A DNA stretch of 5,262 bases, taken from positions 1-5,262 of the forward strand of contig JBILWG010000140.1 in the NCBI GenBank assembly GCA_044369995.1. Direction: 5' to 3'. This DNA comes from F1-60-MAGs149 sp044369995 (GTDB lineage Bacteria; Actinomycetota; Thermoleophilia; Gaiellales; F1-60-MAGs149). The translations under genes and the position numbers were made by a program. The first letter of the stretch is position 1; each line of letters begins with the position of its first letter. The notes beneath the pieces are model-generated. The model had not been told where the DNA came from. It made no database searches and saw only the letters and a list, made by a program, of their open reading frames with translations. Below are positions 1-4,728 of this stretch, one piece after another.

Positions 1-537
1 GGCGGGCACCCAGAACGAGTGCATGACGTCCATCGTGGTGAGGTCGAAGGCGATCGGCACGCCGACCGGCACGACCAGATCCGGGCTGTCCTTGATGTCG
101 ACGTCCTCGTTGAGGTACGTGTACTTCCAGCCGTACTGGTAGGCGGTGATGTGGATCTTCTGGCCGCTCTGCTCGGCGGCGCCGGTGACGTTGCCGCCGT
201 TGAGGATGTTCCAGCTGAAGAAGGCGACCAGGGTGACCAGGATCAGCGGGATCACGGTCCAGACGACCTCGAGCCAGGTGATGCCGTGGATATTGCTGCC
301 GTCGCGGTCGTCGTTGGGGCGGGCCCGGAAGCGGAACACGGCGACGAGCAGCACCAGCACGACGATGCCGAAGATGATCCCGGAGAACAGCAGGAACGCG
401 TCGTACAGGAGGTCGATGTTGGTCGCCTGCTCCGACGCCTGCTCGGGGAGCGTGGTCAGGAGGATCAGGAGCACGCCGACGACCGCGCCGATCACGGTGC
501 CGAGGATCGCCAGCCACAGGACCGACAGGGACTTCAT
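1..537 (-). CDS. coxB: Cytochrome c oxidase subunit II, N-terminal part (3' end beyond left edge)
   Basis: Subunit II of the aa3-type haem-copper oxidase accepts electrons from cytochrome c at its CuA centre and passes them to subunit I in the cytoplasmic membrane. The 179 visible residues start MKSLSVLWLA. Hydrophobic segments lie at about 7-29 (possible signal or extra membrane helix, no lipobox cysteine), 47-69 and 88-108. The third carries the family pattern WLEVVWTVIP (W88, E90, W93, P97). The cupredoxin domain begins near 127 with the aromatic stretch YQYGWKYTY (133-141) and reaches DVMHSFWVPA, whose H173 should be the first CuA ligand. The CxxxC ligands lie outside the window. The ATG is preceded by GAAAGG with a 10-base spacer. 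An in-frame GTG eight codons upstream is possible but lacks a ribosome site, and an in-frame TAG closes the frame above it. The order IHGxTxLEVxWTxIP and the short linker resemble thermoleophilic actinobacterial homologues as I recall them. Family assignment is firm. Confidence 0.93.
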   Translation of the reverse strand, partial: MKSLSVLWLAILGTVIGAVVGVLLILLTTLPEQASEQATNIDLLYDAFLLFSGIIFGIVVLVLLVAVFRFRARPNDDRDGSNIHGITWLEVVWTVIPLILVTLVAFFSWNILNGGNVTGAAEQSGQKIHITAYQYGWKYTYLNEDVDIKDSPDLVVPVGVPIAFDLTTMDVMHSFWVPA

Positions 538-588
538 CAGGCGATGGCCTTTCGCACGCACACGGGGAGACGCTGGTTCATCGCTGGC

Positions 589-618
589 ATCCTATCCCGA
601 CCTCCGGACGCTCCGCAA
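589..618 (-). promoter_or_regulatory. Candidate sigma70-type promoter of coxB
   Basis: Read on the minus strand, TTGCGG (618-613) and TAGGAT (594-589) are separated by 18 bases and match the -35 and -10 consensus reasonably. Transcription would begin near 582, giving a leader of about 45 bases that includes the GAAAGG ribosome site (553-548). This is inference from sequence only. Confidence 0.45.
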
Positions 619-670
619 CATCGTACAGATCGCCACGAGGGGGCCGAGTGGCGCCGGGCAGCCGACGCGG

Positions 671-716
671 TATGCTGCGGCCGTGCCGGAATCACGGCGC
701 ACGACTGCCCGAGGAG
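671..716 (+). promoter_or_regulatory. Candidate -10 box and ribosome binding site for the small membrane protein gene
   Basis: TATGCT at 671-676 is a good TAnnnT -10 box about 51 bases before the ATG, but no convincing -35 hexamer precedes it. GAGGAG at 711-716 is a clear Shine-Dalgarno core, 11 bases before the ATG at 728, and supports that start. A 6-bp inverted repeat, GCCGTG/CACGGC (680-698), lies around the expected transcription start; its meaning is unknown. Confidence 0.35.
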
Positions 717-727
717 CACTGCCCCCG

Positions 728-1054
728 ATGAGCGCTGACAACGAGACCGTCGCAAACCCGATGACCCAGCTCGACTACGCCGAGCGCGCGCTCGAGGAGC
801 GGGATTCCGGGACCCAGTCGGCCTCGGCGATCCTCAGCGGTCTGGCCTGCGGCCTCGGCGTCTTCGCGCTGTGGTTCGCGCCCATGATCCTCGGGTTCGC
901 GGCGATCGGCTGCGCGATCCTCGGGATCTCGATCGCCGGGACCCGCGATCGCATCGGCAAGATCGGCCTGGTCGTGGCGACGGTGGGCTGGCTGATCGGC
1001 TCGACCCTGGCGATCCTGCTGGGTCGCAGCGTGATCTCGCTCGGTCTGGCCTGA
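728..1054 (+). CDS. Small integral membrane protein, DUF4190-like
   Basis: A 108-residue protein of unknown function. Residues 1-31 are hydrophilic and acidic. Residues 33-70 form a long hydrophobic hairpin, probably two membrane helices (around SGLACGLGVFALWF and ILGFAAIGCAILGISIAG). A short basic loop, GTRDRIGK (71-78), is followed by a last helix at about 79-98. The arrangement of a hydrophobic hairpin, a basic loop and a 'GLVVATVGWLIG' helix recalls DUF4190-type proteins, but this is a weak resemblance. The ATG at 728 has GAGGAG upstream; an ATG at 761 is an alternative that would remove eleven residues. Codon third positions are strongly G/C, as in the neighbours, so the gene is probably real. 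Its stop overlaps the proposed start of the enolase-like gene, which suggests one operon and translational coupling. No enzymatic motif is visible. Confidence 0.7.
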   Translation: MSADNETVANPMTQLDYAERALEERDSGTQSASAILSGLACGLGVFALWFAPMILGFAAIGCAILGISIAGTRDRIGKIGLVVATVGWLIGSTLAILLGRSVISLGLA

Positions 1055-2085
1055 TCATCGACCGCGCGGCGCTGCCGGACGCGCTCGCCGCGCTGCCGGT
1101 TGTCGTCGAGACGTGTGCGCTCGAACCCCACGCGTTCGTCACGCCGCATTTCGAACGCCTCACGACGGTCGTCGCCCTGTCCGGCGCCGGCTGCACCGGG
1201 CGGGGAGAGGACGTGGCCTACGAGCCCGAGACCCAGTTCGAGCACCGCGCCACGGCGCCCTTCCGGCTGTCCGGCAGCGACACGCTGGCCGGTTGGAGCG
1301 CCCAGCTCGACGCGCTCGACGTGTTCGCGGAGGAGCCGACCAACGCCGCCTCGCGCGACTACCGCCGCTGGGCGTACGAGTCGGCGCTGCTGGATCTGGG
1401 GCTCCGGCAGGCCGACACGACGCTCGCCGCCCTGCTCGGCCGCACGCCGCGCCCCGTGCGCTTCTGCGTCTCGTCCGGCCTGGGTCCCGACGTCTGGCTG
1501 GCAGCCGACCCCGCGCTGGAGTTCAAGCTCGATGCCGGCGCCGACTGGACCGCCGAGCACATCCACCGCTTGGCGGCACTCGACCGCGTCCGCGTCGTGG
1601 ACATCAAGGCGCACTACGGCGATGCGTGGGGGCTCGATCCCGCCACGGCGCAGCGCCAGCTGGCGCTGGTCGCCGCCGGCCTGCCCGACGTGGTGATCGA
1701 GGATCCGCCGGTCGATGCCGCCGCGCAGGCGGTCCTCGCCGACGCCTGGGATCGCGTCGCGTTCGATGCGCCCATCCACGCGCTGCAGGACATCCTGGCG
1801 CTGCCGGCGACCGGCTGGATGAACATCAAGCCGTCCCGCTTCGGCACGCTGGCGCGGCTGCTCGAGGCGATCGGCCACTGCGAGCAGCACGCCATTCGCC
1901 TCTACGGCGGCGGACAGTTCGAGCTGGCCGTCGGTCGACGCCAGATTCAGGAGCTCGCGGCCATCTTCTATCCGGACGGCCCGAACGACGTCGCACCCGG
2001 CGACTACAACGCGGCGGTGGCCGCCGCGGGCCTGCCGCGCAGCCCGCTGCACGAGCTCGGGGTCCGGCCCGGCTTCGGCGCCTGA
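1051..2085 (+). CDS. Enolase-superfamily (mandelate racemase / muconate lactonizing-like) protein
   Basis: About 344 residues with the enolase-superfamily layout. The N-terminal capping part ends in the 'GxGED' turn (GRGEDV, 51-55). A helix with the typical signature follows (YESALLDLGL...LAALLGR, 109-131). The barrel strands are KLDAGADW (159-166), VVDIKAHYGD (182-191), VIEDPP (215-220), FDAPIH (238-243), NIKPSRFG (258-265) and LYGGGQFELAVGR (284-296). Candidate acid/base and metal residues are K159, D161, D184, K186, E217, D218, D239 and K260. Members of this superfamily abstract a proton alpha to a carboxylate using Mg2+; the substrate here cannot be told. The start is uncertain. The frame is open upstream to a GTG at 871, deep inside the preceding gene, and there is no ATG, GTG or TTG from there to GTG 1213, which would delete part of the capping domain. 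I use CTG 1051, which overlaps the TGA of the previous gene and may be translated by coupling. Confidence 0.72.
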   Translation: MIIDRAALPDALAALPVVVETCALEPHAFVTPHFERLTTVVALSGAGCTGRGEDVAYEPETQFEHRATAPFRLSGSDTLAGWSAQLDALDVFAEEPTNAASRDYRRWAYESALLDLGLRQADTTLAALLGRTPRPVRFCVSSGLGPDVWLAADPALEFKLDAGADWTAEHIHRLAALDRVRVVDIKAHYGDAWGLDPATAQRQLALVAAGLPDVVIEDPPVDAAAQAVLADAWDRVAFDAPIHALQDILALPATGWMNIKPSRFGTLARLLEAIGHCEQHAIRLYGGGQFELAVGRRQIQELAAIFYPDGPNDVAPGDYNAAVAAAGLPRSPLHELGVRPGFGA

Positions 2086-2121
2086 TCCGGTCGGCGGAGA
2101 CGACGGAGCGGCAGCCGCGCC

Positions 2122-2139
2122 CGCCTGCCGACGCAGGCG
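2122..2139. terminator. Hairpin in convergent gap, possible bidirectional terminator
   Basis: CGCCTGC (2122-2128) and GCAGGCG (2133-2139) form a perfect 7-bp stem around the loop CGAC. It lies between two convergent stop codons (2085 plus, 2158 minus), where a shared terminator is expected. There is no T-run on either side, so factor-independent termination is not certain; T-poor hairpins are common in high-GC actinobacteria. Confidence 0.45.
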
Positions 2140-2157
2140 ATGGTCGACGTTGCGCCC

Positions 2158-2337
2158 TCAGGCGAGCAGCGCGATCACGACGAAGCCGATCGTGAACAGC
2201 ACGACCGCCCCGACGACGATCGTCAGGAGCGGGAGGGAGGTGGCGATGAAGATCGCGCCCGCCACTGCGCCGACGGCCAGCGCGAGCACCATGGCGATCT
2301 CGAAGAGCGCCTTGCGATCCTGCGCCGCGGTCTCCAC
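2158..2337 (-). CDS. Small 59-residue two-helix membrane protein, coupled to the TatA-like gene
   Basis: Starts with GTG (2337-2335) and reads VETAAQDRKALFEIAM before two hydrophobic segments: about 14-32 (IAMVLALAVGAVAGAIFIA) and 36-58 (LLTIVVGAVVLFTIGFVVIALL). Only a short turn, TSLP, separates them, so a helical hairpin with a charged N-terminus is likely. Third codon positions are almost all G/C, as expected for coding sequence here. The GTG begins three bases after the TGA of the upstream TatA-like gene and has no visible ribosome site, so translation is probably coupled. The in-frame ATG at residue 16 would cut the first helix and is less likely. I recognise no family. The neighbour suggests a role linked to the TatA-like protein, but this is inference from position only. 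Confidence 0.6.
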   Translation of the reverse strand: METAAQDRKALFEIAMVLALAVGAVAGAIFIATSLPLLTIVVGAVVLFTIGFVVIALLA

Positions 2338-2340
2338 GCG

Positions 2341-2955
2341 TCAGGCCGGGTCGGTCGGAGCCGCCGGTGGCGTCTGGCCGGGCGCGTCAGCGGGTGCGGG
2401 CAGCGCCTCCGGCGCGGCAGCAGCGGCGGCCGGCTCGCCCTCGATGCCGTCCTTGAACGCCGTCGCCGTATCGCCCAGCATGTCGACCCGCGACTTGGCG
2501 GCGTCGCCGGCGCTCTTGGCCGCCTTGCCGAGCGCGGACTGCGGCTCGTGCTCCTCGTTCGTGACGCCCTCGCGGATGTCCCGCGCGGACTCGGTCACCG
2601 CGCGCGTCGCACGTCCGACGGCCGTCTGCGGCTCGGCGCCGCCGGCCGCCGACTTGGCGTCGTCCGTCATCGAGGCCACCTCGTCGCGCGCCTCCTTGGC
2701 GGCGTCGAGCGCGCTGGCGCCGACGGCGGCGGCCTTCTCCTTGCCGGCCTTCGTCGTCTGGTAGATCGCGGAGTCCGTGTTCGCCTCCTCGCCGAAACTG
2801 GTCTGCAGCTCCTGCGCGGCACCCTTGATGCCGGCACCGGTGTCCTTGACGCGATTGGCGCCCTTGCGGAACAGCTTCTTGCTGCCGCCGACGCCGAAGA
2901 TCAGGAAACCGACGACGACGACGAGTGCGATATGCCACGGGGAGAGAGCGCCCAT
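2341..2955 (-). CDS. TatA/MttA-family twin-arginine translocase-like protein with long tail
   Basis: A 204-residue protein. TatA monomers assemble with TatC to carry folded proteins across the cytoplasmic membrane. The N-terminus MGALSPWHIA is very close to actinobacterial TatA (which begins MGxLSPWH), followed by one membrane helix (about 8-20) and the hallmark F20-G21. A basic amphipathic stretch follows (SKKLFRKGANRVKDTGAGIKG, 25-45). It differs from ordinary TatA in two ways: extra residues VGG sit between FG and SKKL, and the proline of the 'KKLP' motif is Phe29. The tail is unusually long (TatA is normally 60-100 residues). It has an Ala/Lys/Glu/Asp-rich helical region (60-165) containing two EPQ(T/S)A(V/L)G(R/K)A units, then a disordered Ala/Pro end (171-204). 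I chose ATG 2955 because it matches TatA N-termini and lies 7 bases after a -10-like box; upstream ATGs at 2964 and 3021 are in frame but less likely. A small membrane gene follows directly. Whether it works in Tat export is unknown. Confidence 0.78.
   Translation of the reverse strand: MGALSPWHIALVVVVGFLIFGVGGSKKLFRKGANRVKDTGAGIKGAAQELQTSFGEEANTDSAIYQTTKAGKEKAAAVGASALDAAKEARDEVASMTDDAKSAAGGAEPQTAVGRATRAVTESARDIREGVTNEEHEPQSALGKAAKSAGDAAKSRVDMLGDTATAFKDGIEGEPAAAAAAPEALPAPADAPGQTPPAAPTDPA
2521..2634 (-). repeat. Two copies of a nine-residue coding repeat, EPQ(T/S)A(V/L)G(R/K)A, inside the TatA-like tail
   Basis: Residues 108-116 (bases 2634-2608) read EPQTAVGRA and residues 137-145 (2547-2521) read EPQSALGKA. 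Each is followed by an Ala/Arg/Lys/Ser-rich helical stretch (TRAVTESARD and AKSAGDAAKS). Codons differ between copies (ACG/TCC, GTC/CTC, CGT/AAG), so the repeat is conserved at protein level rather than being a fresh DNA duplication. The period is 29 residues. Confidence 0.7.
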
Positions 2956-2962
2956 GTCCCGC

Positions 2963-2968
2963 ATCGTA
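2963..2968 (-). promoter_or_regulatory. Candidate -10 box of the TatA-like gene (leaderless)
   Basis: On the minus strand TACGAT ends 7 bases before the ATG at 2955, the spacing expected when transcription starts at the A of the start codon. No Shine-Dalgarno site is otherwise evident. A weak -35-like TTCGCA (2993-2988) would give a 19-base spacer. Inference only. Confidence 0.4.
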
Positions 2969-3026
2969 CCCGTTGCTGCGCGGACCATGCGAACGCAACC
3001 TCCACGCGCCCTTCCCACCACGCCTG

Positions 3027-3040
3027 ATAATCATGATTAT
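3027..3040. promoter_or_regulatory. Perfect 14-bp AT-rich palindrome, candidate operator
   Basis: ATAATCATGATTAT is its own reverse complement and is the only markedly AT-rich stretch in the window. It lies in the divergent gap between the TatA-like and flavoprotein genes, 72 bases from the former start and 170 from the latter. It is partly framed by CTTCCCA (3011-3017) and TGGGAAG (3040-3046), an outer inverted repeat with a different centre. Dimeric regulators bind such sites. The half GATAAT recalls Fur/Zur-type boxes, but the centre is even (CA/TG) while Fur boxes have an odd centre, so the protein cannot be named. Confidence 0.55.
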
Positions 3041-3176
3041 GGGAAGTTGTTGGTGCAGTGGCGGACCGGACGCTCCCCCGGCGCTCTCGGGTCGCGTCGT
3101 CGGCGACAACCCGTGGCAGCGCCTCCGTCCCGCCCATCACGGAGCGCCCTGGCGGTATCGCTGCGGAGAAACGCAA

Positions 3177-3184
3177 TCACGTGA
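3177..3184. promoter_or_regulatory. TCACGTGA palindrome upstream of the flavoprotein gene
   Basis: A perfect 8-bp palindrome placed 13 bases before the -10-like box TACGCT, overlapping where a -35 element would sit. No good -35 hexamer is present, so a regulator bound here could replace or block it. An 8-bp palindrome can also arise by chance. Confidence 0.25.
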
Positions 3185-3197
3185 CGACCGGGCGCGG

Positions 3198-3203
3198 TAC
3201 GCT
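3198..3203 (+). promoter_or_regulatory. Candidate -10 box of the flavoprotein gene (leaderless)
   Basis: TACGCT is followed by six bases (TCGACC) and then the ATG at 3210, so transcription would start at or beside the start codon. There is no ribosome binding site within 15 bases of the ATG, in keeping with a leaderless mRNA. The box shares GGTACG with the one before the divergent TatA-like gene. Confidence 0.45.
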
Positions 3204-3209
3204 TCGACC

Positions 3210-4634
3210 ATGCGTTACGTGATTCTCGGTGGTGGGCCCGCGGGCTACGCCGCTGCCTCCGCCGCCGCCGCGCTCGGCGCCGAGGTCACGCTGATCGAGG
3301 CCCAGGGGCTCGGCGGCTCCTGCACGCTGACCGACGCGATCCCGTCCAAGACGCTGCTCTCCACCGCCACGGTGCTGGCCGCGATCGACCGCGCGGACCA
3401 GGCCGGTGTCTCGTTCGAGCACGGCAAGCCCCACGTGGACATGCTGCGCACCGTCGCGCACGCGCGGTGGGTCGCCACCCACCAGTCGCGCGGCATCCGC
3501 GACCGTCTCGAGGAGACCACCGTCCGCATCATCCACGGCCGCGGCCGGATCGCCGCGCCCGGCCTGATCCACGTCGAGTGCGACGGCTACACCAACGAGG
3601 TCGAGTACGACGCGCTGCTCGTGTCCACCGGGGCGAGCCCCTGGCTGCCGCCCTTCGCGGACATGGACAGCGAGCGCGTCTTCACGACGCGTGAGGTCCT
3701 CGACCAGCGCGAGACCCCCGAGCACCTCGTCGTGGTCGGCGCCGGCGCGACCGGCTGCGAGTACGCGGAGTTCTTCGCCTCCTCAGGCAGCAAGATCACG
3801 CTGCTGTCGGCGCGCTCCCAGGTGCTGCCCGCCGAGGATGAGGACGTCGCCGAGATCATTCAGGAGGCCTTCCTCTCGCGCGGGATCGAGATCCAGATGA
3901 ACGCGCGCATCACCGAGATCGACGCCGACGGCGCGCAGGTTGCCGTCACGTCCGAGGACGGTCGCGTCTTCCGCGGCTCCCACGCCATCGTGTGCATGGG
4001 ACAGCGCGCCAACACCGCGGGGCTCGGCCTCGAGACGCTCGGCGTCGAGCTCGACGAGCGCGGTGCGATCCTGGTCGATGCGCACATGCGGACCAGCGTC
4101 GAGGGCGTCTACGCCGCCGGTGACGTCGCCGGCGGCATGATGCTCGCCTCCACGGGCGCCATGCAGGGGCGCCACGCCGCGCTCTTCGCCTGCGGCATCG
4201 ACGAGGACGCGCTCAACCTCAAGAACGTCGCCTGGACGATCTTCACCCGCCCCGAGGTCGCTACGGTCGGCCTGACCGAGGCGATGGCGGCGCGCGAGGG
4301 CCGCCAGGTCGACATCACGAAGCACTACCTCGGCAACAATCCGCGCGGCGTGATCTCCGGCTGGCGCGAGGGCCTGATCAAGCTGATCACCGAACCGGCG
4401 ACGGGCGTTCTGCTCGGCGGCTCGATCGTCGGCTACCGCGCCTCGGAGAACATCGCCACGCTCGCGCTCGCCGTCAACGAAGGCCTCAACGTCGAGTCGC
4501 TGGCCAACACGGGCGTCGTCACGCCCTCCATGTCCGAGTCGCTGCAGCGGGCCGCGGAGCGCGCGATGAACCGCCGCATGGCCGCGCACGGCACGGGCGT
4601 CTCCGTGCCGCACACGCAGCCGCTCGGCGCCTAG
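3210..4634 (+). CDS. LpdA-like NAD(P)H flavoprotein (class I pyridine nucleotide-disulfide oxidoreductase fold) with altered active site
   Basis: A full-length 474-residue protein. The first FAD motif is ILGGGPAG (5-12). The redox site reads GGSCTLTDAIPSK (35-47), where the second cysteine of the usual CxxxxC is Ala43. The NAD(P) motif is VVGAGATGCEYAEF (175-188), with S200-A201-R202 rather than an acidic residue after the second strand, so NADPH may be accepted. The second FAD motif is YAAGDV (301-306), and the dimerisation domain runs from about 340 (FTRPEVATVGL). The C-terminal catalytic HPxxxxE is TPSMSE (438-443), so the base histidine is Thr while the Glu remains. It cannot be an ordinary dihydrolipoamide dehydrogenase. 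The overall sequence, especially GSHAI...NTAGLGLE and ASTGAMQGR, resembles Mycobacterium tuberculosis LpdA (Rv3303c), an NAD(P)H:quinone reductase. The CxxxxA pattern also recalls soluble transhydrogenase SthA (CxxxxT). Quinone reductase or transhydrogenase activity is inferred. ATG 3210 begins exactly at the Rossmann strand; the frame is open upstream to about 2925, but that stretch is non-coding in character. Confidence 0.88.
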   Translation: MRYVILGGGPAGYAAASAAAALGAEVTLIEAQGLGGSCTLTDAIPSKTLLSTATVLAAIDRADQAGVSFEHGKPHVDMLRTVAHARWVATHQSRGIRDRLEETTVRIIHGRGRIAAPGLIHVECDGYTNEVEYDALLVSTGASPWLPPFADMDSERVFTTREVLDQRETPEHLVVVGAGATGCEYAEFFASSGSKITLLSARSQVLPAEDEDVAEIIQEAFLSRGIEIQMNARITEIDADGAQVAVTSEDGRVFRGSHAIVCMGQRANTAGLGLETLGVELDERGAILVDAHMRTSVEGVYAAGDVAGGMMLASTGAMQGRHAALFACGIDEDALNLKNVAWTIFTRPEVATVGLTEAMAAREGRQVDITKHYLGNNPRGVISGWREGLIKLITEPATGVLLGGSIVGYRASENIATLALAVNEGLNVESLANTGVVTPSMSESLQRAAERAMNRRMAAHGTGVSVPHTQPLGA

Positions 4635-4728
4635 CGGTTCGGGCCACGCGCCCAGGCAAACGCGCCGTCGTCGCTCGGATGTGGATCACCCACACCGAGG
4701 TGGTCGCGCGGACTCGTCGGCGGAGCGC
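4635..4728. other. Convergent intergenic gap without clear features
   Basis: Ninety-four bases between the stops of the flavoprotein gene and the VanW gene. GGGC/GCCC (4641-4644 and 4650-4653) could form a 4-bp stem six bases after the flavoprotein stop, and CCAC/GTGG a 4-bp stem around 4690-4703. Both are too weak to call terminators. No small gene is evident. Confidence 0.4.

Noticed and set aside
146..727. Upstream extension of the small membrane protein
   Set aside because: It would overlap coxB in antisense; the GAGGAG site and the hydrophobic domain place the start at 728.
19..738. 239-residue plus-strand open frame across the coxB region
   Set aside because: It is antisense to a clear subunit II reading and shows a skewed Asp/Glu/His/Arg/Val composition.
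775..2052. 425-residue open frame on the minus strand, antisense to the membrane protein and enolase-like genes
   Set aside because: Arg/Gly/Val/Asp-rich low-quality translation with no family signature; a typical mirror frame of GC-rich coding DNA.
2140..3027. 295-residue plus-strand open frame opposite the TatA-like gene
   Set aside because: Arg-rich shadow; the minus strand carries a recognisable TatA N-terminus in the same place.
3050..3135. Possible tRNA or structured RNA in the divergent gap
   Set aside because: Only short stems are present (GGGT/ACCC and GTCG/CGAC near 3089-3112); no T-loop or acceptor pairing as in tRNA.
2925..3209. N-terminal extension of the flavoprotein
   Set aside because: It crosses the palindrome and the divergent promoter region; the Rossmann strand begins exactly at ATG 3210.
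3783..4613. 276-residue minus-strand open frame inside the flavoprotein gene
   Set aside because: Antisense shadow with biased composition and no motif.
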